Shown piece by piece: positions 1-11,700 of a stretch of DNA of 64,000 nt (positions are counted from its first letter, which is position 1; each line of letters opens with the position of its first letter). Below the pieces are notes generated by a model. That model was not told the DNA's origin. It worked only from the letters and a program-made list of their open reading frames with translations, and made no database searches. The stretch is taken from NCBI RefSeq assembly GCF_023091745.1, contig NC_068928.1, positions 11,364,001 to 11,428,000 on the forward strand. Reading direction: 5' to 3'. The stretch is from Budorcas taxicolor (lineage: Eukaryota > Chordata > Mammalia > Artiodactyla > Bovidae). A program made the translations under genes and the position numbers.

Positions 1-345
1 AAAATAGTTCTTTTTTCAAGTGTTAATAAAATGATTCATATTGATTTATTTTTGAATGTTAAACCTACCTTTCACTCCTGGAAGAAATCCAACTTTACTA
101 TTTTATATATTGATTATATTTGCTAAAATTTTACATATAATTTTCATGTCTATGTTTGTTAGTAGTATTGGTTTACTTTTCTAGTTTGGTCTAGTTTTCT
201 TTTCTTCTGATATTTTTGATGTCTTTGATATTAAAGTGATGAACTCATAGAATGAGTTGAGAAATTTTACCTACTATTCACTCTTTGGAAGTTTGTGTAG
301 AATTGATATTATTTCTTCCTTAAATGTTAGGTAGGAATCAAAGTA
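1..345 (-). repeat. Old L1 ORF2 fragment, antisense
   Basis: Read on the minus strand, this matches the L1 ORF2 reverse-transcriptase region that follows the fingers domain. The plus-strand wording (a 'ccttgcattcctgg'-like stretch near 70-95 and 'catagaatgag' near 247) is the diverged form of the same segment seen at 63300-63520. It is heavily mutated, has no open frame and runs off the left edge. The general L1 assignment is fairly safe; the subfamily is not determined. Confidence 0.55.
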
Positions 346-365
346 CAGTTTTCTCTGCGGGATTG

Positions 366-452
366 CTTTTTTAAAAAACTTTTAATTTTATATTGCAGTA
401 TAGCTGATTGACAATGTTGTGATCATTTCAGATGGACAGCAAAACGTGGGAT
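366..452 (-). repeat. Old L1 3'-end fragment, antisense
   Basis: A short diverged copy of the sequence at 2935-2995 ('tatattg.agtatag.tgatt..caatgttgtg'), which is the 3' end of an old artiodactyl/mammalian L1 in reverse. No tail or duplication can be defined. Confidence 0.4.
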
Positions 453-462
453 TGTGTTTTCT

Positions 463-1315
463 TTTTGTTGTTTTTCAGTCACTAAGTTGTGTCTGACTCT
501 ACCAGGCTCTTTTGTCCCACACTATCTCCCAGAGTTTGCTCAGATTGATGTCCATTGAGTTGCTGATGCTATCTAACCATCTCATTCTCTGCCTCTCCTT
601 TCTCCTTTTGTCTTCAATCTTTCCTAGCATCAGGGTTTTTTCCAATGAGTCGGCTCTTTGCATCAGATGGCCAAAGTATTGGAGCTTCACCTTCAGCAAC
701 AGACCTTCCAATGAATATTTGGGATTGATTTCCTTTAGGATTGACCAGTTTGATCTCTTTGCAGTCCAAGGGACTCTCGAGAGTCTTCTCCAGCACCACA
801 GTTTGAAAGCATTAATTCTTCAGTGCTCAGCCTTCTTTATGATCCAACTCTCACATCTATACATGACTCCTGGGAAAACCACATAGTTTTGTTTTACAGA
901 CCTTTGTTGGAGAGGTGATGTCTCTGCTTTTTAATATGCTGCCTAGATTTGTAATAGCTTTTCTTTCAAGGAGCAAACATCTTTTAATCCCATGACTCCA
1001 GTCACTGTCCACAGTGATTTTGGAGCACAAGAGAATAAGAATCTGTCACTGCTTCTACTTTTTCCCTTTCTATTTGCCATGAAGTGATAGAACCAAATGC
1101 CATGATCTTAGTTTTTTGAATAGTGAGTTCCAAGGCAACTTTTTCATTCTCCTCTTTCGCCTTCATCAAGAGGCTCTTTAATACCTCCTCACTTTCTGCG
1201 ATTAGAGTGGTATCATCTGCATGTCTGACACGGCTGATATTTCTCCTGACGATCTTGATTCCAGCTTGTGATTCATTCAGCCTAGCATTTTGCTTGATGT
1301 ACTCTGCATAGATAA
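463..1315 (-). mobile_element. BovB (RTE) LINE, 5'-truncated
   Basis: Minus-strand 3' part of a BovB element: the end of the reverse-transcriptase region, the characteristic C-terminal segment (minus frame 614-799, beginning MVLEKTLESPLDCKEI) and a 3' tail of the AAC type, read as 'tttgttgttttt' at the left. The RT box that reads YADD in other copies in this window reads HADD here (around 1205-1220), so the catalytic-motif tyrosine is lost. The frame is also interrupted by stops. It ends within the RT domain at about 1310, as expected for 5' truncation. Confidence 0.9.
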
Positions 1316-1594
1316 CTTCATTTGGGAAATAAAGCTAGAGACAGATGGGGCTTTGTAGGAGAAATTTAGTCTTTATCCTGCAGGTTATGGGAAGCTATCA
1401 AAGGATAGTAAGTAGAGTTAATGTGATAAGTTGGTGTTTTGGGAAGATCACTCTGGCTTCAGTATAGAAAATAGTTTAGGGAGGGACAAGACTAGAGGCA
1501 AGAAGACTAGTTAGAAAGTTATTGCAAAGGCTCAGGTCAGTAATGATGATGGTCTGAACTAAACCAGTAAAAGTGATAAAGGAGGCATATTTTA

Positions 1595-1808
1595 TTTTAT
1601 TTTAAATGTTTGTTTATTTATTTATTTGGCTGCTTCTAGTCTTAGTTGTGGCATGTGGGCTCTGGAGCTTGATGGCTCAGTAGATGCCATGTGCAGGCTT
1701 AGGTGCTCTGTGGCATGTGGGATCTTAGTTCCCTGACCAAGGATCGAACCTGTGCCCCTTGCATTGCAAGGCAGATTTTTAACCACTGGACCAACAGAGA
1801 AGTCCTCA
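1595..1808 (-). mobile_element. CHR-type tRNA-derived SINE
   Basis: Reverse-oriented artiodactyl CHR SINE: T-rich tail on the left, then 'ttagttgtggcatgtgg' and the reversed B-box region 'gatcgaacctg', ending in 'ccaacagagaagtcc'. It is flanked by a 13-bp target-site duplication GAGGCATATTTTA at 1582-1594 and 1809-1821. It interrupts an L2 relic. Confidence 0.85.
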
Positions 1809-2477
1809 GAGGCATATTTTAGAGATTAATTAAAAGGAATTAATGATTTAGCTATTGATTTAGGTTGGAAATAATGGTGAAGATAAGAGAAGAGAATGTG
1901 GTGTGATGTTTCTCATCCATTCATTTAACCACTGAATGAGAGAATTCTTAAATATTTTCTCCAGGTCAGGTACCCCACTGGGTGCTGGTGATCCATTGGT
2001 GAGAAAAATAGATATGCCTCCTACCCTCATGAAACTTACAGGCACTGGGGAGAGCAGACATTAGGCAAATAATTGCATAATTAAGGACATAAAAATAGTG
2101 GTAACAACTATGAAAGAAAGGAACAAAATACCTTGAAAGAGGAGAGCAAAAACTTGTTTAGAGTAGGAGATAAAGAAAGGCCAGCCAGGCACATAATTGA
2201 AAGGGAAAAGTAGCCTAGGTGGAGGGAGCCCCAAGTTTGAAGTTCTTCAGATAATAAAGAGCTTAGTGTATTTGAGAAACCAAAGGAAGCCAGAGTTGCT
2301 GGAGCTCCATGAACAATTCTATAAAACAAGATTGGTGAAGTCATCAGGGTCCAGATTATAAAAGGTCATGTGAGCTCTCTTAAGGATTATTAATTTTATC
2401 CTATGGAAAAGGGGAAACAACTGAGAAGTTATACTGAGGACCAACATGATCAGATTGGAGTTTTAAAAGATCACTGT

Positions 2478-2604
2478 GGGGGAATTCCCTTGTGGTCCAG
2501 TGTCTAGGACTCCAGCACTTTCACTGCCAAGGGCACAGGTTCAATCCCTGGTCAGGGAACTAAGGTCCTGCAAGTCACTGGCATGGCCAAAAAAAAAAAA
2601 AAAA
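2478..2604 (+). mobile_element. CHR-type tRNA-derived SINE
   Basis: Sense CHR SINE: 5' 'gggaattcccttgtggtcc', B-box-like 'ggttcaatccc', and a pure A tail at about 2589-2604. Target-site duplication ATCACTGT at 2470-2477 and 2605-2612. Inserted into the same L2 relic as the SINE at 1595-1808, in the opposite orientation. Confidence 0.85.
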
Positions 2605-2928
2605 ATCACTGTTGTCACAGTATGAAGAATAGATTAGATTTGAGAATGACCATAGTGGAGGCATGAAAGCTCTTGCAGTGACCTGGGTAAGGAAAAAAGA
2701 GGTTGTGGGTTGGATTAGGGGTGATGTCAGAATAGCTGTATAGATATGCATGTAGAATCATCTTCAAAGCAGAATTAACAGGACCAAGTGATGAATAAAG
2801 CAGTGGAGAAAGGGATATTGAATTAGAGTCTTTTTTAAGGTGACCCTTTTTCCTTAATTTCATTTTCAACACAATTTTAGCTCAGACAGCAATTCAGAGA
2901 GAGTTTCCCAGTAAATGATCTAAGTGGT

Positions 2929-3545
2929 CTTTTTTATATTGAAGTATAGTTGATTTTCAATGTTGTGTTAGTTTCTACTGTACAGCAAAGTGATACAGCA
3001 ATAGTGTACAGCAAAAATATCAGTTTTATATTCTTTTCCATTATGGCTTATCACAGGATTTTGAATATAGCTCCATATATAGTAGGACCTTGTTTTTTAT
3101 CCATTCTATGTATAATAGTTTGTATCTGCTAATCTCAAACTCCCAATACATTGTTTCCCTACTCCCCCTCAAGAGAGGCAACCACAAATCTGTTCTCTGT
3201 CTGTGAGTCTGTTTTTGTTTTGTAGATAAGTTCATTTGTGTCATATTTTAGATTCTACATATAAATGATATCATACGGTATTTGTCTTTCTCTGATTTAC
3301 TTTACCTAGCATGATAATCTTTACGTCCATCCATGTTGTTTCAAAGGGCTTGACTCTTCTTTATGTCTGATTAGTATTTCATTGTATATATGCACCACAT
3401 CTTCTTTACCCATTTACCTGAGTAGACATTTATGTTGTTTCCATGTCTTGGCTATTGTCAATATTGCTGCTATGAACAATGGGTTTCATGTATCTTTTCA
3501 ATTAGAGTTTTCTGGGATGGTAGGATCACATGGCTAGTTATAGTT
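2929..3545 (-). repeat. L1 3' end, antisense
   Basis: Reverse of the 3' UTR and ORF2 end of an artiodactyl-age L1. Landmarks are 'gaagtatagttgatt' at 2941, 'tgtctttctctgattta' at 3283, 'cattgtatatatgcacc' at 3381 and 'ccatgtcttggctattgt' at 3441. The minus-strand frames here are remnants of the ORF2 C-terminus and are fully broken. Confidence 0.75.
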
Positions 3546-4760
3546 CTTGGTTGCAAGATGTAAAAACCAACTCTGGCTGACTTAAACAAAAAGGGAAGTT
3601 TAAAAATAGGGATTATGAACAACTCATGAAATTGATTGAAAGGTTAGAGAAGTAGGATTAGGAATGATGGAGTAGAGTCAGGAGGAACTAATTGACAGCC
3701 TTATCAGGATACCAGCCCCAGAATGAAAGAAGTCTAACTGACTTTTCTATCTTTGTATCAATCCACCTGTGACTCAGAGTCCCAGAAAAGGCACTCTGAG
3801 CAGCTGAGCATTAGCTATATGCCTGGCTTTTGATATAAGACAATAAGAGAGGAAGAAAGCATTAATTGCATCTGGGAACTTCTTCAGCTTTCATACAGGG
3901 CAGGCACATTATCTTGATTTACAGTCCTCAAAACTGCACAAAATTTAGTGAAGGATATACCTACTCCCCACCCACAAAATTAAGGTGTGGTTAGAAGGGG
4001 AAATTGAATTTGGGTTAGCCAAAGAAAAATCAAATATCCACCTCAGAGAGGGAGATATCAGGGGTGACTCCTTTTCTCAGACTTAAAAAACACAAATGTC
4101 TGATTAATCCAGTTAAAGAGAAAGACCATGGGCACAAAATGATGTTACTTGTGCTAAAACTCATGATATCAAACCTAGATTTAAGACCTAACCTAATTGC
4201 AGTTTTGACCTTCCCCAGAAATGTAATCTTAATCAGTTTGAAATTTTCTGGTCAGCATCAATCAGGTTAATCTGTCATGTGGACCCTTTCCATCACCCCC
4301 TCAGGAGGAAGAAGAGGCAGTCTGCATGATAAAAACTCTTGCCAGTTCTCCCACAAAGAAGACCTCTGGCCCCAAATAATCTTTTACTTTCTTTCCTAAT
4401 TACTTCCTTGCTCCACCCTCCTTTCTACAAAAGCTTTCCATTTTGTACCATTTCTCTGAGTGCCTTCTAGTCGCTTGATGGGATGCTGCTTGACTCCTGA
4501 ATTAATTGTTGAATAAGGCCAATTAGATCTTTAGATTTACTCAGCTGAATTTTGTTTTTTGACAATCTTCTTTGAAGTATTAAGAGGGTCTAAATGAAAG
4601 AAACATAGAAGACCTCTTCACCCAAGGACATGACCTCTTTGCAGACTCTCTACCCTTAAAAAAAAAAATGGTGAGAAGCACCCTACTACAAATGGAAAAA
4701 TGAGCGAATTTGGGAATAAACCTGCAGTCCCCAGGGCATATTAATGATTGGAGGCCTTAT
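3546..4760. other. No gene or assignable repeat
   Basis: About 1.2 kb with only short chance frames. The first 300 bases ('ttggttgcaagatgtaaaaacc' region) may be a degraded interspersed repeat, but I could not assign it. The segment ends in the target site reused by the nested insertions at 4761. Confidence 0.5.
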
Positions 4761-4773
4761 AGTCCTCTTTAAT

Positions 4774-5026
4774 CAGAGAAGGCAATGGCACCCCACTCCG
4801 GTATTCTTGCCTGGAAAATCCCATGGATGGAGGAGCCTGGTAGGCTGCCGTCCATGAGGTCAAGAAGAGTCGGACACGACTGAGCGACTTCACTTTCACT
4901 TTCATGCATTGGAGAAGGAAATGGCAACCCACTCCAGTGCTCTTGCTTGGAGAGTCCCAGGAACCGGGAGTCTGGTGGGCTGCCCTCTATGGGGTCGCAC
5001 AGAGTCAGACACGACTGAAGCAACTT

Positions 5027-5063
<37 letters not shown>
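4774..5063 (+). mobile_element. BOV-A2 SINE with (AGC)n tail
   Basis: A complete Bov-A dimer. The first monomer begins 'gagaaggcaatggcacccc'; the second begins 'ggagaaggaaatggcaaccc' near 4911. The 3' end is an uninterrupted AGC/CAG run of about 12 units (about 5027-5063), where BOV-A2 consensus copies carry a shorter one. It is flanked by the 13-bp duplication AGTCCTCTTTAAT at 4761-4773 and 5063-5075; the last base of the element and the first of the duplication cannot be separated. It encodes no protein. Confidence 0.92.
5027..5063. repeat. (AGC)12 microsatellite
   Basis: A pure trinucleotide run forming the tail of the BOV-A2 element. It is a likely length-polymorphic locus. Confidence 0.9.
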
Positions 5064-5065
<2 letters not shown>

Positions 5066-5087
5066 CCTCTTTAATAGGCTTCCCAGG

Positions 5088-7781
5088 GGACGGTCCTAAG
5101 ATGGTGGAGGAATAGGATGGGGAGACCACTTTCTCCCCCACAAATTCATCAAAAGAACATTTAAACGCTGAGTAAATTCCACAAAACAACTTCTGAATGC
5201 CGCCAGAGGACATCAGGCATCCAGAAAAGCAGCCCATTGTCTTCAAAAAGAGGTAGGAATAAAAATAAAAGACAAAAAAAGAGACAAAAGAGGTAGGGAC
5301 GGAGCTCTGTCCCGGGAAGGGAGTCTTAAAAAGAGAGAAGTTTCCAAACACCAGGAAACACTCTCACTGCCGAGTCTGTGGCGAGCCTTGGAAGCACAGA
5401 GGGCAACATAAAAGGGAGGAAAAATAAATAAATAATTAAAACCCACAGATTACGAGCCCAACGGTAACTCCCCCAGCAGAGAAGCAGTGCAGACGCCTGC
5501 ATCTGCCACTAGCAAGAGGGGGCTGGGCAGGGAGGTGCGGGCTGCATTGCTTAGAGTAACGATCAGGCTCGAATGCCCCGAGGGTAATCAGAGCAAACTA
5601 ACTTGGGCTAGCAAACCAGACTGTGGGATAGCTACCACGCAAAAAGCTCTAATATAAGACACCGCCAAGACCGCACACAGAACAAAGGACGGAACAGAAT
5701 TAGCCGGCTGCAGACCATCCCCCTCTGGTGACAGGCAGCCAGAGCCAGAAGGGCTGGAAGGGGGCAATCGCAGCCCCAGAGAGACATTATCTACCAGACT
5801 TCAAGCAGGCTTCTTTGCTAGCTAAGACTTCTTGGGGTTTGGACAGTCATCATCTGCCTGAGAAGGTGCACCAGTTGTACACCCAGAGAACCGAGCAGCA
5901 GGGATGGGAGAGGCGATAAGTTGCAGCGACCACACTCGCCAAACACCTCATCACCTGAGCTGCTTGGACCTGAGAAGGGCACAAAACACAGGCCCAACCA
6001 AATCTGCACCTCTGAGGACTACCCGAGTGCCTGAACCTGAGCAGCTTAGACCTGGGTGGTGCATGCAGCCCAGGGCCGGCCTCAGACGGTTCCCAGCGGA
6101 GCAACCTAGAGCCTGAGCAGTGTGGGCAAGGAGGGCACATGCGCCATGAGCAGGGGCAGGCCCAGTGTGGCTGAGACACTGCGAGCACACGCCAGTGTTA
6201 TTTGTTTGCAGTGTCCCTCCCTCCCCACAGTGTGACTGAAAAAGTGAGCCTAAAAAAGTGTCCACCACCACCACCTTGTGTCAGGGCAGAAATCAGACAC
6301 CGAAGAGACCAGCAAACAAAAGAAGCTAAAGCAGAGGGAACCGCCTTGGAAGTAACAGGTGCAATAGATTAAAACCCTGCGGTTAGTACCGACTACATAG
6401 GAAGGGGCCTATAGATCTTGAGAAATATAAGCCAAACCAAGGAACTATCTGAAAATGAACTGACCCCACACTGCCCACAACAACACCAGAGAAAGTCCTA
6501 GATATATCTTTACTATTTTTATGATCATTTTTTAAAACTTTTTTAAAATTTTAAGTCCTTTATTCTCCTTTAATTTTCATTTTTATAACCTACTATTACT
6601 TTTCAAAAAAAACCCCAGTTTTAAAGCAAACTTCATATATATATATATTTTTAAAATAATTTTTGTGACTTTTTTTCTTTTTCTTCTTCTTTTCTTTAAT
6701 ATTGTATTTTTGAAAATCCAACCTCTACTCTAGATTTTTAATCTTTGCTTTTTGGTATTTGTTATCAATTTTGTACCTTTAAAAACCCAATCTTCAGTAC
6801 CCATTTTTACTTGGGAGTGAGATTACTGGCTTGACTGCTCTCTCCTCCTTTGGACTTTCCTTTTTCTCCACCAGGTTGCCTCTGTCTCCTTCCTCCCCCT
6901 TTTCTTCTCTACCCAACTCTGAATCTCCGTGTGTTCCAGACGGTAGAGAACCCTTAGGGAACTGATTACTGGCTGGATCTGTCTTGCTCCTTTTCATCCC
7001 CCCCCCCCCTTTTATCCTCCTGGCCACCTCTGTCTCTTTCCTCCCTCTTCTTTTCTCTGTATAACTCCGTGAACATCTCTGAGTGGTCAGACTGTGGAGC
7101 GCACATAAGGAAGTGATTACTGGCTAGCTTGCTCTCTCCTCTTTTGATTCCACCTCATCTCATTTGGGTCACCTCTAACTCCCTCCTCCCTCTTCTCTTC
7201 TCCATGTAACTCTGTGAACCTCTCTGGGTGTCCCTCAATGTGGAGAAACTTTTCATCTTTAACCTAGATGTTTTATCAGTGGTGCTGTATAGAAGGAGAA
7301 GTCTTGAGACTATTGTAAAAATAAGACTGAAAACCAGAAGCAGGAGGCTTAAGTCCAAATCCTGAGAACATCAGAGAACTCCTGACTCCAGGGAACATTA
7401 ATTGATAGGAGCTCATCAAACACCTCCAGCCCTACACTGAAACCAAGCACCACCCAAGGGCCAACAAGTTCCAGAGCAAGACATACCACGCAAATTCTCC
7501 AGCAACACAGGAACACAGCCCTGAGCTTCAATATACAGGCTGCCCAAAGTTACTCCAAAAACATTGACATCTCATAACTCATTACTGAACACTTCATTGC
7601 ATTCCAGAGAGAAGAAATCCAGCTCCACCCACCAGAACACCAACACAAGCTTCCATAACCAAGAAACCTTGACAAGCCACCAATACAACCCCACCCACAG
7701 TGAGGAAACTCCACAATAAAGAGAATTCCACAAACTTCCAGAATACAGAAAGGCCATCCCAAACACAGCAATATAAACAAG
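5088..7781 (+). promoter_or_regulatory. L1 5' UTR
   Basis: About 2.7 kb of non-coding sequence before ORF1, much longer than the human L1 5' UTR. The left part (5088-6480) is GC-richer and holds scattered CpGs. 6480-6790 is A/T-rich with a (TA)n stretch at about 6636-6650. 6821-7260 is a pyrimidine-rich tandem repeat. L1 5' UTRs normally contain the internal RNA polymerase II promoter; that this one did so is inferred from position. Open frames across it on either strand are chance. Confidence 0.75.
6821..7260 (+). repeat. Three diverged ~145-bp tandem units in L1 5' UTR
   Basis: Units begin with GATTACTGGCT at 6821, 6964 and 7115, giving spacings of 143 and 151 bp. Each continues with a pyrimidine-rich block (cctctgtct..ttcctccc) and an 'aactc.gtgaa.ctct'-like stretch. 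The middle unit contains a C run of about 12 at 6998-7010. Confidence 0.75.
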
Positions 7782-8720
7782 ATGAAGAGACAGAGGAATA
7801 CCCAGCAGTTAAAGGAACAGGATAAATGCCCACCAAACCAAACAAAAGAGGAAGAGATAGGGAATCTACCTGATAAATAATTCTGAATAATGATAGTAAA
7901 AATGATCCAAAATCTTGAAATAAAAATGGAATCACAGATAAATAGCCTGGAGACAAGGATTGAGAAGATGCAAGAAAGGTTTAACAAGGACCTAGAAGAA
8001 ATAAAAAAGAGTCAATATATAATGAATAACACAATAAATGAGATAAAAAATACTCTGGAGGCAATATATAGTAGAATAACGGAGGCAGAAGATAGGATTA
8101 GTGAAGTAGAAGATAGAATGGTAGAAATAAATGAATCAGAGAGGAAAAAAGAAAAACAAATTAAAAGAAATGAGGACAATCTCAGAGACCTCCAGGACAA
8201 TATTAAACGCTCCAACATTCGAATCATAAGAGTCCCAGAAGAAGAAGACAAAAAGAAAGACCATGAGAAAATACTTGAGGAGCTAATAGTTGAAAACTTC
8301 CCTAAAATGGGGAAGGAAATAATCACCCAAGTCCAAGAAACCCAGAGAGTCCCAAACAGGATAAACCCAAGGTGAAACACCCCAAGACACATATTAATCA
8401 AATTAACAAAGCTCAAACACAAAGAACAAGTATTAAAAGCAGCAAGGGAAAAACAACAAATAACACACAAGGGAATTCCCATAAGGATAACAGCTGATCT
8501 TTCAATACAAACTCTTCATGCCAGGAGGAACTGGCAAGACATGAAAGGAAATAACCTACAGCCCAGATTGTTGTACCCAGCAAGGATCGAATTCAAATAT
8601 GAAGGAGAAATCAAAAGCTTTACAGACAAGCAAAAGCTGAGAGAATTCAGCACCCAAACCAGCTCTCCAACAAATGCTAAAGGATATACTCTAGACAGGA
8701 AACACAAAAAGGGTGTGTAA
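7782..8720 (+). pseudogene. L1 ORF1 (RNA-binding chaperone), broken
   Basis: In active L1s ORF1p is a trimeric RNA-binding chaperone of the L1 ribonucleoprotein. I start it at the ATG at 7782 (MKRQRNTQQL...), since the frame runs from there to the TAA at 8718-8720 (312 codons) without an indel. Three in-frame stops interrupt it: TAA at 7878, TGA at 7884 and TGA at 8373. The last is probably a decayed CGA arginine codon. The longest remaining piece is 7890-8375 (161 codons). It starts with a long heptad-rich coiled coil (about residues 1-100: QINSLETRIEKMQERFNKDL, then TEAEDRISEVEDRMVEIN) and continues into the RRM-like region (RSNIRIIRVPEEE). The C-terminal domain (LHARRNWQDMKGNNLQPRLL) follows the third stop. 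Identification is very secure; a working protein is excluded. Confidence 0.9.
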
Positions 8721-8745
8721 ACTTGAGCACAAAACAATAAAGTAA

Positions 8746-11700
8746 ATGGCAATGGGATCATACTTATCAATAATTACCCTAAACGTAAATGGGTTGAATG
8801 CCCCAACCAAAAGACAAAGACTGGCTGAATGGATACAAAAACAAGACCCCTATATATGTTGTCTACAAGAGACCCACCTCAAAACAGGGGACACATACAG
8901 ACTGAAAGTAAAGGGCTGGAAAAAGATTTTCCATGCAAATAGAGACCAAAAGAAAGCAGGAGTAGCAATACTCATATCAGATAAAATAGACTTTAAAACA
9001 AATGCTGTGAAAAGAGACAAAGAAGGACACTACATAATGATCAAAGGATCAATCCAAGAAGAAGATATAACAATTATAAATATATATGCACCCAACATAG
9101 GAGCACCGCAATATGTAAGACAAATGCTAACAAGTATGAAAGGGGAAATCAACAATAACACAATAATAGTGGGAGACTTTAATACCCCACTCAACTAAAC
9201 AGAAAATTAACAAGGAAACACAAACTTTAAACGATACAATAGACCAGTTAGACCTAATTGATATCTATAGGACATTTCACCCCAAAACAATGACTTTCAC
9301 CTTTTTCTCAAGCCCACACAGAACCTTCTCCAGGATAAATCACATCCTGGGCCATAAATCTAGCCTTGGTAAATTCAAAAAAATTGAAATCATTCCAAGC
9401 ATCTTTTCTGACCACAATGCAGTAAGATTAGATCTCAATTACAGGAGAAAAACTATTTAAAATTCCAACATATGGAGGCTGAACAACACGCTGCTGAATA
9501 ACCAACAAATCACAGAGGAAATAAAAAAAGAAATCAAAATATGCATAGAAATGAATGAAAATGAAAACACAACAACCCAAAACATGTGGGACACTGTAAA
9601 AGCAGTGCTAAGGGGAAAGTTCATAGCAATACAGGCATACCTCAAGAAACAAGAAAAAAGTCAAAGAAATAACCTAACTCTACACCTAAAGCAATTAGAA
9701 AAGGAAGAAATGAAGAACCCCAGGGTTAGCAGAAGGAAAGAAATCTTTAAAATTAGGGCAGAAATAAATGCAAAAGAAACAAAAGAGACGACAGCAAAAA
9801 CCAACAAAGCCAAAAGCTGGTTCTTTGAAAGAATAAATAAAATTGACAAACCATTAGCCAGACTCATCAAGAAACAAAGGGAGAAAAATCAAATCAATAA
9901 AATTAGAAATGAAAATGGAGAGATCGCAACAGACAACACAGAAATACAAAGGATCATAAGAGACTACTATCAGCAATTACATGCCAATAAAATGGACAAC
10001 GTGGAAGAAATGGACAAATTCTTAGAAAAGTACAACTTTCCAAAATTGAACCAGGAAGAAATAGAAAATCTTAACAGACCCATCACAAGTAGGGAAATTG
10101 AAACTGGAATCAGAAAGCTTCCAGCAAACAAAAGCCCAGGTCCAGATGGCTTCACAGCTGAATTCTACCAAAAATTTCGAGAAGAGCTAACACCTATCCT
10201 ACTCAAACTCTTCCAGAAAATTGCAGAGGAAGGTAAACTTCCAAACTCACTCTATGAGGCCACCATCACCCTAATACCAAAACCTGACAAAGATGCCACA
10301 AAGAAAAAGAAAACTACAGGCCAATATCACTGATGAACATAGATGCAAAATTCTAGCAATCAGGATCCAATAACACATTAAAAAGATCATACACCATGAC
10401 CAAGTGGGCTTTACCCCAGGGATGCATGGATTCTTCAGTATCCGCAAATCAATCAATGTAATTCACCACATTAACAAATTGAAAAATAAAAGCCATATGA
10501 TTATCTCAATAGATGCAGAGAAAGCCTTTGACAAAATTCAACATCCATTTATGATTAAAAACTCTCCAGAAAGCAGGAATAGAAGGAACATACCTCAACA
10601 TAATAAAAGTTATAAATGACAAACCCACAGCAAACATTATCCTCAATGGTGAAAAATTGAAAGCATTTCCCCTAAAGTCAGGAACAAGACAAGGGTGCCC
10701 ACTTTCACCACTACTATTCAACATAGTTCTGGAAGTTTTGGCCACAGCAATCAGAGCAGAAAAAGAAATAAAAGGAATCCAAATTGGAAAAGAAGAAGTA
10801 AAACTCTCACTGTTTGCAGATGACATGATCCTCTACATAGAAAACCCTAAAGACTCCACCAGAAAATTACTAGAGCTAATCAATGAATCTAGTAAAGTTG
10901 CAGGATATAAAATCAACACACAGAAATCCCTTGCATTCCTATACACTAATAATGAGAAAATAGAAAGAGAAATTAAGGAAACAATTCCATTCACCATTGC
11001 AACGAAAAGAATAAAATACTTAGGAATATATCTACCTAAAGAAACTAAAGACCTATATATAGAAAACTATAAAACACTGGCGGAGAAGGCAATGGCACCC
11101 ACTCCAGTACTCTTGCCTGGAAAATCCCATGGATGGAGGAGCCTGGTGGGCTGCAGTCCATGGGGTCGCTAAGAGTCAGACATGACTGAGCGACTTCACT
11201 TTCCCTTTTCACTTTCATGCATTGGAGAAGGATATGGCAACCCACTCTAGTATTCTTGCCTGGAGAATCCCAGGGATGGGGGAGCCTGGCGGGCTGCCAT
11301 CTGTGGGGTCACACAGAGTTGGACACAACTGGAGCGACTTAGCAGCAGCAGCAGCAGCAGCATAAAACACTGGTGAAAGAAATCAAAGAAGACACTAATC
11401 AATGGAGAAATATACCATGTTCATGGATTGGAAGAATCAATACAGTGAAAATGAGTATACTACCTAAAGCAATCTATAGATTCAATGCAATCCCTCTCAC
11501 ACTACCAGTGGTATTTTTCAGAACTAGAACAAATAATTTTACAATTTGTATGGAAATACAAAAAACCTCGAATAGCCAATGCAATCTTGAGAAAGAAAAA
11601 TGGAACTGGAGGAATCAAACTGCCTGACTTCAGGCTCTACTACAAAGCCACAGTCATCAAGACAGTATGGTACTGGCACACAGACAGAACTATAGATCAA

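Larger units (their letters stand above)
1375..2850 (-). repeat. L2 relic, antisense, split by two SINEs
   Basis: Segments 1375-1594, 1809-2469 and 2605-2850 read in reverse like the ORF2 end and 3' UTR of LINE-2. Signals include the 'cattcattt'-type L2 terminus near 1918 and 'gatcactctggct' near 1446. The two gaps are clean SINE insertions with target-site duplications, which shows the three pieces were once continuous. Too diverged for any open frame. Confidence 0.6.

Noticed and set aside
5025..5351. Minus frame of 108 codons ending in a run of Cys
   Set aside because: The Cys run is the antisense of the (AGC)n tail of BOV-A2, and the rest is antisense L1 5' UTR.
7890..8375. Intact-looking 161-codon plus frame that could be taken for a coiled-coil host gene
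   Set aside because: It is the middle of L1 ORF1; the same frame extends both ways through stops to 7782 and 8720.
7594..8482. Long minus frames (120-156 codons) over the L1 5' UTR/ORF1 junction, hydrophobic and membrane-like
   Set aside because: Antisense of A-rich L1 sequence gives Phe/Leu/Ser-rich frames; no independent support.
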